A stretch of 22,991 nt of DNA from a virus. The stretch lies in the IMG/VR virus record IMGVR_UViG_3300033999_000364, positions 1 through 22,991 of that record; one strand, written 5' to 3'. Numbering within the stretch: the stretch's first letter is position 1; every line of letters begins with the position of its first letter. Of this stretch, positions 1 through 7,963 are shown piece after piece. The translations under genes and the position numbers were made by a program. The notes beneath the pieces are model-generated. The model saw only the letters and a program-made list of their open reading frames with translations, did not search any database and was not told the origin of the DNA.

Positions 1-1401
1 ATGGTTAAGCTTAATTTAGTTGAAATTAAAAAAGCATTGGCAAGAAAAAGCTTCTTTGATTATTGTAATTTGAAAGCCCCTGATTTTTATAAACCAGACC
101 GTCAATATCTGGTCAGATTATGTAATGAACTTCAAGAATTTTATGAAAGTGATGATGAAGTTTTAATCGTCAACTTGCCCCCAAGACATGGGAAGTCAAG
201 AACAGCGGGTAATTTTGTTGAATGGGTTCTTGGTAATAACAAACATGAAAAAATCATGACTGGTTCATACAATGAAACCCTTTCAACTATGTTTTCAAAG
301 AATGTGAGAAATACAATTCAAGAAGTCAAAGTTGATAAAGACAAGATTGTTTATTCTGATATATTTCCAGGTATCAAAATTAAGTATGGTGATGGTGCAA
401 TGAACCTTTGGAGTTTGGAAGGTTCCTATAATAACTATCTTGCAACTTCACCAACTGGAACTGCAACAGGTTTTGGTTGCACTCTTATGATTATTGATGA
501 CCTTATTAAAAATGCCCAGGAAGCTTATAATGAAGAAGTGCTTCAAAAACATTGGGATTGGTTTACTAATACAATGCTTTCCAGGCTTGAAGAAGGCGGT
601 AAAATCATCATCATTATGACCAGGTGGGCAACTGGTGATTTGGCTGGAAGGGCTTTAGAACATTATAAGGAACAAGGTGCAAAAGTAAGGCATATAAGCA
701 TGAAAGCTTTACAAGAAGATGGAACAATGCTTTGCCCTGAAATACTTTCAAGAAAATCTTATGAAGCAAAGTGTAAAGCTATGGGTATTGAAATTGCTTC
801 AGCTAATTATCAACAAGAACCTATTGATATTAAGGGTAGGTTATACACCAACTTTAAGACTTACACCAAATTACCTATGGATGATAAGGGTAATCTTTTA
901 TTTACATCAATTAGAAATTACACTGATACTGCTGACCAAGGTAATGATTATCTTTGCAGTATTAATTATGGTGTTTATAATGGTGAAGCTTATGTTCTTA
1001 ATGTGTTATATACAAAACAACCAATGGAAGTTACAGAACCAGCAGTTGCAAAGATGCTATATGAAGATAAAGTAAACATTGCAGATATTGAATCCAATAA
1101 TGGTGGTAGAGGATTTGCAAGGCAGGTTGAAAGAATACTACATGAAAAATATAGGACTAATAGAGTTCAGATTAACTGGTTCCATCAATCCAAGAATAAG
1201 AAAGCAAGAATACTTTCAAATTCAACTTGGGTTATGAACCATGTTTACTTTCCAGTGAATTGGAAAGATAGATTTCCTGAATACTATGAAGCAATGACCA
1301 AGTATCAAAAAGAAGGTAAAAATCTTCATGATGATGCACCTGATGCTACAACGGGAATTGCTGAAAAAATTAATGCAGGTCAAACATTTAGCTTTGATTA
1401 G
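1..1401 (+). CDS. terL: Terminase large subunit (packaging ATPase-nuclease)
   Basis: This 466-aa protein is the motor that pumps phage DNA into the prohead and cuts the concatemer. The N-terminal ATPase shows a Walker A motif, LPPRHGKS, at residues 59-66. A Walker B motif, LMIIDDL, lies near 162-168, followed by a coupling segment MTRWATGD near 206-213. The C-terminal RNase H-like nuclease is supported by spaced acidic residues: D309 in YTDTADQG, E364 in DIESNNGG, and the HDDAPD motif near 444-448. Length is normal for the family. The ATG is the first base of the window, so an upstream extension and the ribosome binding site cannot be seen, although residue 1 fits a normal N-terminus. No small terminase is in the window; it would be expected just upstream. 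A terminator hairpin follows the stop codon directly. Function is very secure; the exact subfamily is not. Confidence 0.96.
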   Translation: MVKLNLVEIKKALARKSFFDYCNLKAPDFYKPDRQYLVRLCNELQEFYESDDEVLIVNLPPRHGKSRTAGNFVEWVLGNNKHEKIMTGSYNETLSTMFSKNVRNTIQEVKVDKDKIVYSDIFPGIKIKYGDGAMNLWSLEGSYNNYLATSPTGTATGFGCTLMIIDDLIKNAQEAYNEEVLQKHWDWFTNTMLSRLEEGGKIIIIMTRWATGDLAGRALEHYKEQGAKVRHISMKALQEDGTMLCPEILSRKSYEAKCKAMGIEIASANYQQEPIDIKGRLYTNFKTYTKLPMDDKGNLLFTSIRNYTDTADQGNDYLCSINYGVYNGEAYVLNVLYTKQPMEVTEPAVAKMLYEDKVNIADIESNNGGRGFARQVERILHEKYRTNRVQINWFHQSKNKKARILSNSTWVMNHVYFPVNWKDRFPEYYEAMTKYQKEGKNLHDDAPDATTGIAEKINAGQTFSFD

Positions 1402-1434
1402 AACCTTTGATTTATTTCAAAGGTTTATTTTTAT
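1402..1434 (+). terminator. Rho-independent terminator after terminase
   Basis: A perfect 9-bp stem, AACCTTTGA (1402-1410) with TCAAAGGTT (1417-1425), encloses a 6-nt loop and runs into a T-rich tail (TTTATTTTTATT). It starts on the base after the terminase stop codon. The portal gene begins about 25 nt later with no obvious promoter between, so it probably attenuates transcription rather than ending it. Confidence 0.85.
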
Positions 1435-1458
1435 TAGTTCATGAAAAGGGGTGAAAAT

Positions 1459-2952
1459 GTGTTTAATCTTGGAAATGTGATGAAGAAAATTAACCATATA
1501 ATTTCTGAAGGTGCTAAAACCATTATGACTGATACACAGTTCCTTGAAAAAGAAATTAAGAAGTTTAAGAATTCACCAAAACGGATGGCAATGATTACTG
1601 GGGAAAAATACTATCTTGGTGAACATGACATTTTACAACGGAAAAGAACTGTTATTGGTGAAAATGGTGAACTTCAGGAAGTTGATAATCTTCCCAATAA
1701 TAAAATCATTGATAATCAGTATGCAAAATTAGTTGACCAAAAGGTTAATTATTTACTTGGGCAGCCATTAACTTTTGATACTGATAATAAAAAGTATGAA
1801 GAAGAATTAAAGAAAATCTTCAATAAGCGGTTCCACAGAACATTGAAAAACCTTGGGGAAGATACATTAAATGCTGGTATAGGTTGGTTACACCCCTATT
1901 ATAATGAACATGGTGAATTCTGTTTTAAGAAGTTTGCACCTTATGAAATACTTCCATTTTGGGCTGATGCTGAACATACCATTTTGGATATGGCGGTTAG
2001 GATTTATGAAGTGGAAGGTTATGAAGGTGATAGGGAAGTAATCATTGAAAAGGTTGAAGTTTATGACACCAATGGTATTCATAGATATGAATTAAAGGAT
2101 GGTGTTCTAATTCCTGATGTTGAAAATCCATCTTCAAGTTATATGGTTGTAATTGATGAAGAAGGAAAAGAAACACATTGGAATTGGTCAAAGGTTCCAC
2201 TGATACCATTCAAATATAACAATAAGGAAATCCCACTTATCAACAGGGTAAAAACCTTACAGGATGGTATTAACACCATTGTTTCTGATTTTATGAACAA
2301 TATGCAGGAAGATGCAAGGAATACAATTCTGGTCATTAAAAACTATGATGGAACAAACCTTGGTGAATTTAGAAGGAACCTTGCACAATATGGTGCTGTT
2401 AAAGTAAGAACTGTTGATGGTGCAGATGGTGGTATTGATACCCTTGAAGTTACTGTTAATGCTGAAAATTACAGGACTATATTGGAAATATTCAAAGATG
2501 CACTTATTGAAAATGGGCGGGGTTTTGATGCTAAAAATGACAAGATGAATGGTAATCCAAACCAAATGAATATTCAATCAATGTATTCTGATATTGATTT
2601 GGATGCTAATGGTATGGAAACAGAATTTCAGGCTGCTTTTGAAGAACTTCTTTGGTTTGTCAATGTTCATCTTGCTAATACTGGCAAAGGTGATTTTGAA
2701 GATGAAGAAGTTACAGTTATATTTAATCGGGATATTATGATGAATGAATCTGAAATAGTTGAAAACTGTCAAAAATCAATGGGCATCTTGTCACATGAAA
2801 CTATCATTGGTCAGCATCCATGGATTTCTGATGTAAGTAATGAATTAGAAAGGATTAAAGAAGAAAAGAAATCAGCTATGGATGAATATTTGGATTCCTT
2901 CAATCCTGTAAAGCAGCCATATAATGAAGATGGTGACAGTGATGAAGAATAA
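1459..2952 (+). CDS. Portal protein (SPP1 gp6-like)
   Basis: This protein forms the dodecameric ring at the capsid vertex through which DNA enters and on which the neck assembles. The sequence resembles SPP1 gp6-type portals: an N-terminal wing with KRMAMITGEKYYLGEHDI, a central region with YAKLVDQKVNYLLGQP, and a stem/crown region with GNPNQMNIQSMYSDIDLDANGMET-like order, ending in an acidic tail. I chose GTG 1459 (497 aa) over the in-frame ATG at 1441, because the strong ribosome binding site AAAGGGGTG (1444-1452) lies inside the longer ORF and is correctly spaced for 1459. The gene sits between terminase and the MuF protein, the standard portal position. The end overlaps the next gene by 11 bp. 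Function is secure; the start is slightly uncertain. Confidence 0.93.
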   Translation: MFNLGNVMKKINHIISEGAKTIMTDTQFLEKEIKKFKNSPKRMAMITGEKYYLGEHDILQRKRTVIGENGELQEVDNLPNNKIIDNQYAKLVDQKVNYLLGQPLTFDTDNKKYEEELKKIFNKRFHRTLKNLGEDTLNAGIGWLHPYYNEHGEFCFKKFAPYEILPFWADAEHTILDMAVRIYEVEGYEGDREVIIEKVEVYDTNGIHRYELKDGVLIPDVENPSSSYMVVIDEEGKETHWNWSKVPLIPFKYNNKEIPLINRVKTLQDGINTIVSDFMNNMQEDARNTILVIKNYDGTNLGEFRRNLAQYGAVKVRTVDGADGGIDTLEVTVNAENYRTILEIFKDALIENGRGFDAKNDKMNGNPNQMNIQSMYSDIDLDANGMETEFQAAFEELLWFVNVHLANTGKGDFEDEEVTVIFNRDIMMNESEIVENCQKSMGILSHETIIGQHPWISDVSNELERIKEEKKSAMDEYLDSFNPVKQPYNEDGDSDEE

Positions 2953-4972
2953 TGCTTATTGGAAAAGAAGAATGGAAATGCTTGAAACTGCCCAGCTTGA
3001 AAAAGGTCAAAGGTTTTATGCTGACCTTGAAAGGCAATACAGAATTGCTTCAGCTAATATTGAAAAAGAAATCAATAACTGGTATCAAAGATTTGCAGAG
3101 AATAACCAAATTACTATGGCTGAAGCAAAGAAACTTCTTAAAACTGGTGAACTTGCTGAATTTAAGTGGAATGTTCAGGAATACATTAAATATGGTGAAG
3201 AAAATGCACTTAATCAACAGTGGATGAAAGAACTTGAAAATGCTTCAGCAAGGGTTCATATTTCCAGATTGGAAGCATTAAAAATTCAATTGCAGCAACA
3301 GGTTGAAGTGTTGTATGGGAACCAATCAGATGGACTTGATAAATTACTTCGTGATATTTATTCTGAAGGTTATTACCATACAGCTTTTGAAATTCAAAGG
3401 GGTTTCAATATTGGTTGGGATTTACATGATTTAGACAGCAATCAACTTGATAAGATACTTTCAAGACCATGGTCATTAGATGGTAGAACTTTCAGTGATA
3501 GAATATGGGTGAATAAACAACAGCTTATTGGTTCACTTCAAACACAATTAACCCAAGCAGTTATAAGGGGTGAATCACCTGATGTTTTAATTAAGAACCT
3601 TGCCCAGCAAATGAATGTTGATAAGAATAAAGCTGGAAGGTTAATCATGACTGAATCGGCTGCTTTTGCTTCAGCAGCACAAAAGGATTGTTTCAAAGCC
3701 TTGGATGTTGAAAAATATGAAATTGTAGCAACCTTGGATAATAGAACAAGCCAAATATGTCAAGACCTTGATGGTGAAGTATTTGATATGAAGGATTACC
3801 AGGTTGGTGTTACAGCACCCCCCTTTCATCCATGGTGTAGAACAACTACTGTTCCCTACTTTGAAGATAATTATGGTGAACGTGCTGCAAGGGGTGCTGA
3901 TGGAAAGACCTATTATGTACCATCCAACATGAAATATGCTGATTGGAAGAAAACTTTTGTTAATGGTGGTTCAAAAGATGGATTAAAAGAAATTGTTCCT
4001 GGGGATAATATGAAAATTAAGAAAACTTTCAAAGAAAAGATTCAAGAAATAAAAGCTTCAATTGCAAATAAAGGTGGTATAATTGAAGAAAATGATATTA
4101 AACAAGCTGGTAAATTGCTTCAAGATGAATTGCAAATGAAAAGAGCTGATTTAAAAGCTGAAATTGAAACCTTGCAGAAACAGTATAAAGAAACTGGAAT
4201 TGAAGATATTGAAAAACAGCTTTCTAAATTAAGACAAGCAAGAAGGGGCTTGATTGATTTAGATGAAGTTGGATTAAAAGACATGGATTCATTAAATGAA
4301 AAATATAATGAACTAATGACAAAGAAAATTCAATTAAATGAAGTTACTTCAGAAATTGAAACTAAGTTAAGAGAAGCCGAAGCGAAATATAGAGGTACTT
4401 TAAAAGACAATGCAAAAGAATTAAAGGAAAAATTATCAGAAGTAAGGGATATGGGAATTGGTTCAAATGATATTGATGCCCACTTAAACAATAGCAGGTC
4501 ACCAATGCGGAAAGTTGTCAAAGATGCTTATGACTATTATCCAACTGATTGGATTAAAAAATCAGTTGAAAATAGTAATTTATCACCTAAAAAAGTTGAT
4601 AGGGGTTATTATAATCATTATGCACAAGAAATTGCAATTAGTGGTTATAATGATGAATCTTATTTTAATACAGCAATTCATGAATTTGGTCACAGATTCG
4701 AAAGGGTTATTCCTGGCATTCTTGAAACTGAAAAAGTATTTTATGAAAGAAGAACTGTCGGTGAACCTTTAAAATGGTTGGGGGGTAATTATGATTATTC
4801 AGAGAAAGCAAGATTTGATAAATTCTTAAACCCATATATGGGTAAAGATTATGGTGGAACTGCTTATGAACTGGTTTCAATGGGATTTGAATATGCTTAT
4901 ACTAATCCAACAAAATTATGGGAAGATGAAGATTATGCAACCTGGATTTATGGAATTTTATTATTATTATAG
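2942..4972 (+). CDS. MuF minor head protein with C-terminal zincin-like domain
   Basis: A 676-aa composite protein. Residues 1-340 form a phage Mu F-type minor head protein: YWKRRMEMLETAQLEKG at the N-terminus and the diagnostic cysteine/histidine block with CQDLDG (about 273-278) and PPFHPWCRTTT (about 293-303). Residues about 360-505 are highly charged and predicted coiled coil. Residues about 520-676 hold HEFGH at 580-584, an HExxH zinc-protease signature, with E643 and E650 downstream as candidate third ligands. MuF proteins are packaged in the virion, and fusions to toxin or enzyme domains are an established theme in temperate phages; a delivered peptidase is an inference. ATG 2942 was chosen for its GGTGA site and because the resulting N-terminus fits the family. 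The gene ends in four TTA codons. Confidence 0.9.
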   Translation: MKNNAYWKRRMEMLETAQLEKGQRFYADLERQYRIASANIEKEINNWYQRFAENNQITMAEAKKLLKTGELAEFKWNVQEYIKYGEENALNQQWMKELENASARVHISRLEALKIQLQQQVEVLYGNQSDGLDKLLRDIYSEGYYHTAFEIQRGFNIGWDLHDLDSNQLDKILSRPWSLDGRTFSDRIWVNKQQLIGSLQTQLTQAVIRGESPDVLIKNLAQQMNVDKNKAGRLIMTESAAFASAAQKDCFKALDVEKYEIVATLDNRTSQICQDLDGEVFDMKDYQVGVTAPPFHPWCRTTTVPYFEDNYGERAARGADGKTYYVPSNMKYADWKKTFVNGGSKDGLKEIVPGDNMKIKKTFKEKIQEIKASIANKGGIIEENDIKQAGKLLQDELQMKRADLKAEIETLQKQYKETGIEDIEKQLSKLRQARRGLIDLDEVGLKDMDSLNEKYNELMTKKIQLNEVTSEIETKLREAEAKYRGTLKDNAKELKEKLSEVRDMGIGSNDIDAHLNNSRSPMRKVVKDAYDYYPTDWIKKSVENSNLSPKKVDRGYYNHYAQEIAISGYNDESYFNTAIHEFGHRFERVIPGILETEKVFYERRTVGEPLKWLGGNYDYSEKARFDKFLNPYMGKDYGGTAYELVSMGFEYAYTNPTKLWEDEDYATWIYGILLLL

Positions 4973-4983
4973 GGGGTGATGAA

Positions 4984-5289
4984 TTGGCAAAAATTATTGC
5001 AAAAGGTAAATATCTTGGAGTTGAACGACAGGTTGAATGTTTCTTGGAAGATGGTTTTCCAATTATTGAACTTGATGGGGAATATGATGAACAAGTTCAA
5101 AACAGATTTAATGAATTACTTAAAGAAGCACCTGCATTAGGTGGAACATATTATCCACCTGAAAATAGTTTATTAGCAGCTTATAGTGTACTTGAAAATA
5201 CATTCTTTGATGATTCACCAATAGAAATTAAAACTGAAGGTGATATTGGTAAAATTCCAACTTATGATATTGATGATATAGTGTATTGA
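4984..5289 (+). CDS. Small acidic protein paired with the MuF fusion
   Basis: This 101-aa acidic protein starts with TTG, preceded by a strong AGGGGGTGATGAA site that overlaps the stop of the MuF-zincin gene. The two are therefore probably translationally coupled. The protein shows no transmembrane segment or signal peptide. Notable strings are KYLGVERQVECF at the start, GGTYYPPENSLLAAYSVL in the middle and an acidic IPTYDIDDIVY tail. I do not assign it to a named family. Its position directly after a MuF protein with an enzymatic C-terminal domain would suit an immunity or inhibitor partner, but similar small proteins also occur as ordinary phage morphogenesis genes, so this is only an inference. 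A strong terminator follows. Confidence 0.8.
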   Translation: MAKIIAKGKYLGVERQVECFLEDGFPIIELDGEYDEQVQNRFNELLKEAPALGGTYYPPENSLLAAYSVLENTFFDDSPIEIKTEGDIGKIPTYDIDDIVY

Positions 5290-5309
5290 AAATTAACTTT
5301 CAAAAAATT

Positions 5310-5339
5310 AAGCACTTGCAGAAATGCAAGTGCTTTTTT
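5310..5339 (+). terminator. Strong Rho-independent terminator with GAAA loop
   Basis: A perfect 11-bp stem, AAGCACTTGCA (5310-5320) with TGCAAGTGCTT (5325-5335), is closed by a GAAA tetraloop and followed by a six-T run. It is the cleanest terminator in the window and separates the MuF pair from the scaffold/capsid genes. Confidence 0.93.
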
Positions 5340-5391
5340 CTTGGGTTAATTTGAGGGGTGATTGATATGAAAACCTGAAGAAGGTGATTTG

Positions 5392-5628
5392 TTGTTAAAA
5401 GTCAAGAAATCACGATTTGATGATTCTTATATTGTTTACAATCCAAAAAATTTTGAAAAACATACTCATGTTCAAAAATGTGAAATTGCTTATGTGGTAA
5501 AACAGAATGTTGAAAGAAACCTTCTTCCTAAAACTAATAGTATTTGGTTATTAGAAAGCCATATCAGGGTTTCAAGTGATGAAGATTATATTGCTATTAT
5601 TCAAGCAAAGATTGATTCATTAAAATAA
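5392..5628 (+). CDS. Small conserved-looking protein with disrupted start
   Basis: The ORF encodes about 78 aa (LKVKKSRFDDSYIVYNPKNFEK and onward) of unrecognised function, with no membrane segment. A TTG start at 5392 (or 5389) has a weak AAGGTG site. A much better site, GAGGGGTGATTG, precedes ATG 5367, but that ATG reads only three codons (ATG AAA ACC TGA). In the reading frame of the main ORF, the codons just upstream spell KPEEGDLL without a stop until 5368. Deleting a single A from the AAAA run at 5370-5373 would give one continuous protein beginning MKPEEGDLLLKVKK. The true start is therefore uncertain: reinitiation at TTG, ribosomal or polymerase slippage, a recent frameshift, or a sequencing error. 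Confidence 0.65.
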   Translation: MLKVKKSRFDDSYIVYNPKNFEKHTHVQKCEIAYVVKQNVERNLLPKTNSIWLLESHIRVSSDEDYIAIIQAKIDSLK

Positions 5629-5718
5629 TATCGTCTTTTCGGTACTGAAGACGTTAAAGAACAGGACATCACTGGTCACGACCAGGTTAAAAAGTGAAGA
5701 TGAAAGGATGGATTGAAT
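5629..5718 (+). ncRNA. Candidate structured leader before scaffold gene
   Basis: The spacer before the scaffold gene has two compact helices: CGTCTT (5632-5637) with AAGACG (5648-5653), and CTGGTC (5672-5677) with GACCAG (5680-5685). The motif GTTAAA occurs after each helix (from 5653 and from 5686). There is no T-run, so this is not a typical terminator. A cis-acting RNA that tunes scaffold/capsid translation is possible, but it is inferred from helices alone. Confidence 0.4.
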
Positions 5719-6354
5719 ATGAAAAAAGAAGATTTAATTAAACTTGGATTAAGTGAAGAAATGGCACAAAAGGTTGCTGAAGCATCAGCAGAAGAACTTA
5801 AAGGTTTTATTCCAAAAGCAAGGTTTGATGAAGTGAATGAAGCTAAAAAGCAGCTTGAAAAGGATATTAAAACCAGGGATGAACAGCTTGAAGCATTGAA
5901 GAAAATTGATGCTGAAGGATTAAAAGTAGAAATTGAAAAGCTGCAAAAGGAAAATAAAGCTGCAAAAGAAAAATATGAAGCTGAATTGAAGCAAATAAGA
6001 CTTAATAATGCAGTTGAAAAGAAATTGATTGCTTCAGGGGCAAAGAACATCAAAGCAACCAAAGCATTACTTGACCTTGAAAGTGTTGAACTTGATGAAG
6101 ATGGTAATGTGAAAGGATTGGATGAACAGATTAAGCAGTTGCAGGAAAATGAAGATTCCAAGTTCCTTTTTAACATTCAATCTTCAAATAAGCAACAGTT
6201 CAAGGGATTTAAGCCTGGGGAATCCATTGACGGAATTCCTACTGGTAAAAATCCTTGGTCAAAGGAACATTTTAACCTTACTGAACAAGGTAAGATTTTA
6301 AGAGAAAATCCAGAACTGGCAAGACAGCTTCAAGCTGCTGCAAAAAGTAATTAA
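5719..6354 (+). CDS. Capsid scaffolding protein (phage Gp20 family)
   Basis: This 211-aa, strongly charged, largely helical protein is the internal scaffold that guides prohead assembly and is lost before or during packaging. The N-terminal segment MKKEDLIKLGLSEEMAQKV and the next GFIPKARFDEVNEAK are characteristic of Gp20-type scaffolds. Residues about 30-130 form a long coiled coil rich in K and E. The C-terminus, KPGESIDGIPTGKNPW and beyond, is the short capsid-binding tail. ATG 5719 is preferred to the in-frame TTG 5713 because AAAGGATGG lies 8 nt upstream. It is immediately followed by the major capsid gene, as expected. Confidence 0.92.
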   Translation: MKKEDLIKLGLSEEMAQKVAEASAEELKGFIPKARFDEVNEAKKQLEKDIKTRDEQLEALKKIDAEGLKVEIEKLQKENKAAKEKYEAELKQIRLNNAVEKKLIASGAKNIKATKALLDLESVELDEDGNVKGLDEQIKQLQENEDSKFLFNIQSSNKQQFKGFKPGESIDGIPTGKNPWSKEHFNLTEQGKILRENPELARQLQAAAKSN

Positions 6355-6376
6355 TTATTAAGGAGAGTGAAATATA

Positions 6377-7345
6377 ATGAGTGTAACAAAAACTATTATT
6401 GCTGATGTTATAGTTCCAGAAGTATTTAATCCTTATGTTGTTGAGAGAACAGCAGAATTATCTGCATTTTACCAAAGCGGAATAATTGCAAGGAATGAAG
6501 CTTTAGATGCCCTTGCAAGAGCTGGTGGTAAATTAATTAACATGCCATTTTGGGAAGATTTAGATGGTGATGATGAAGTATTATCTGATGTTGAAGCATT
6601 GACTGTTGGAAAAATTACAGCTAATCAGGATGTGGCTGCCCTGTTAGCAAGAGGTAAAGCTTGGAGTGTAAATGATTTGGCAAAAGCTTTATCAGGTGAT
6701 GACCCTATGGGTGCAATAGGTGACTTGGTGGCTGCATACTGGGCAAGAAGGTTCCAGGTTGTTCTTTTGAAAACACTGGAAGGAATATTTGGTAATGAAG
6801 CAACAGGAATGAATACCAACCAACTTGACATTTCAAGCAAAACTGGTGATGCAGCAATTATTGATGCAAAAACCACTGTTGATGCTATTTATAAACTTGG
6901 GGATAGTTCTGAAAAACTTACAGGTTTTGCAATGCACAGTGCAACTGTTGCAAAATTAACTAAAGATGACCTTATTGAAACTATTCCTGGTTCTGAAGGG
7001 AAGCCTACAATTAAAAGGTTCCTTGGTAAGCCTGTAATTGAAGATGATGGATTACCTATTGATAACGGTGTTTATACAACTTATATCTTCGGTCAAGGGG
7101 CTTTTGGTTGGGGTGAAGGTGCAGCACCTGTTCCAACTGAAACTGACAGGGATTCTTTAGCTGGTGATGACATTCTTATCAATAGAAGGCATTTTATCCT
7201 TCATCCAAGAGGGGTGAAATTCAAGAACCTTTATGTTGCAGGTTCAACCCCAAGCAATGCTGAACTTGCTGATTATAGGAACTGGGAAAGAGTATATGAG
7301 CCTAAAAATGTTCGTATTGTGCAATTCAAGCATAAATTAGCATAA
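6377..7345 (+). CDS. Major capsid protein (Gp13-like)
   Basis: At 322 aa this is the shell-forming protein, by position right after the scaffold and by sequence. The N-terminus includes VIVPEVFNPYVVERTAELSA. The middle carries WEDLDGDDEVLSDVEALTV and ARGKAWSVNDLAKALSGDDP, both typical of the Gp13-like major capsid group found in low-GC phages. The later GKPVIEDDGLP and INRRHFILHPRGVKF strings also fit this family. The start has a clear AAGGAGAG site 8 nt upstream. A terminator hairpin follows the gene, in keeping with the need for a very high capsid transcript level relative to downstream tail genes. Confidence 0.93.
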   Translation: MSVTKTIIADVIVPEVFNPYVVERTAELSAFYQSGIIARNEALDALARAGGKLINMPFWEDLDGDDEVLSDVEALTVGKITANQDVAALLARGKAWSVNDLAKALSGDDPMGAIGDLVAAYWARRFQVVLLKTLEGIFGNEATGMNTNQLDISSKTGDAAIIDAKTTVDAIYKLGDSSEKLTGFAMHSATVAKLTKDDLIETIPGSEGKPTIKRFLGKPVIEDDGLPIDNGVYTTYIFGQGAFGWGEGAAPVPTETDRDSLAGDDILINRRHFILHPRGVKFKNLYVAGSTPSNAELADYRNWERVYEPKNVRIVQFKHKLA

Positions 7346-7360
7346 GTTAAAATAATTCAG

Positions 7361-7395
7361 AAAGGGGATAGTTAATTTCTACCCCCTTTTTATTT
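7361..7395 (+). terminator. Terminator after major capsid gene
   Basis: AAAGGGG (7361-7367) pairs with CCCCTTT (7383-7389). An inner TAG/CTA extension lies past one mismatch, and the right arm runs into TTTTTATTT. It is probably partial, because the next gene follows 14 nt later without a visible promoter. Confidence 0.8.
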
Positions 7396-7408
7396 GTGAG
7401 GTGATTAT

Positions 7409-7567
7409 ATGAGTGCTACTGCTTTTCAAAGGAGAAGAAGGGAAGAAGCTAAAAGATTAAAAGAGCAACAAGCAAAACTTGCCAAGAAAGCTGAAGCAAC
7501 TAAATTAATAAAAGAGCCTGAAAAGAGGGAAGCATCAAAGAAGCAAACTACAAAGAAAAAGAAATAA
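7409..7567 (+). CDS. Short lysine-rich protein
   Basis: A 52-aa protein, MSATAFQRRRREEAKRLKEQ at the start, continuing with lysine and alanine repeats and ending TTKKKK. It has a good GAGGTGATT site 5 nt before the ATG and is followed at 9 nt by the ribosome binding site and start of the next gene, so it is very likely translated. It is extremely basic and probably helical or disordered. Genes of this kind occur between capsid and connector in low-GC phages; function is unknown, and nucleic-acid or capsid binding is only a guess. Confidence 0.75.
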   Translation: MSATAFQRRRREEAKRLKEQQAKLAKKAEATKLIKEPEKREASKKQTTKKKK

Positions 7568-7579
7568 GGGGTGGTAATG

Positions 7580-7963
7580 ATGTTGGAAGATGTAACAAAA
7601 AGGCTTGAATCTTTTGGATATGAAGTTACTGAAGCTGATAATTGGATGATTGAATTCCTTATCCAAAAGGTTGAAAATAGCATCAAAGCTGATTGCAACA
7701 TTAATACCATTCCTAAAGAACTTCATGAAATAGCAGTTGATATGGTTGTTGGTGAATTTCTTCTAAATAAAAAATCAAGAGGACAATTGGAAGGGTTTGA
7801 TTTAGAAGCAGCAGTAAAGCAAATTCATGAAGGTGACACAAGTGTAACTTTTGCTATTGGTGATGGTAGTAAAACCCCTGAAGAAAGATTGGATGAATTG
7901 ATTTTATACCTGATGAATTATGGAAAAGGAAAATTTGCTGCTTACAGGTGTATAAAATGGTGA
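7580..7963 (+). CDS. Head-tail connector (adaptor) protein
   Basis: A 127-aa helical protein in the position of the YqbG/SPP1 gp15-type adaptor, which sits on the portal ring after DNA packaging. The pattern of helices with VENSIKADCNINTIPKELH and AVDMVVGEFLL in the middle is typical of these connectors, which contain a conserved helix pair between a short N-terminal segment and a variable tail. Of the possible starts (GTG 7571, ATG 7577, ATG 7580) the last has the best spacing from AAGGGGTGG. The 3' end overlaps the next gene by 7 bp, which suggests translational coupling. Confidence 0.82.
   Translation: MLEDVTKRLESFGYEVTEADNWMIEFLIQKVENSIKADCNINTIPKELHEIAVDMVVGEFLLNKKSRGQLEGFDLEAAVKQIHEGDTSVTFAIGDGSKTPEERLDELILYLMNYGKGKFAAYRCIKW

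Noticed and set aside
1441-1458. ATG 1441 as the portal start.
   Set aside because: The Shine-Dalgarno sequence lies at 1444-1452, inside the extension, which points to GTG 1459.
4954-4971. Run of TTA codons at the end of the MuF gene as a phase-variable microsatellite.
   Set aside because: Only four units of a trinucleotide, which would not shift the frame; too short to argue for slippage.
2942-4972. ADP-ribosyltransferase domain at the MuF C-terminus, which is common in such fusions.
   Set aside because: The visible catalytic motif is HEFGH of zincins; no R-STS-EXE pattern was found.
5676-6176. Long minus-strand ORF opposite the scaffold gene.
   Set aside because: It is a Ser/Phe/Leu-rich mirror of a Lys/Glu-rich coiled-coil gene, without a ribosome binding site, typical of a shadow frame.
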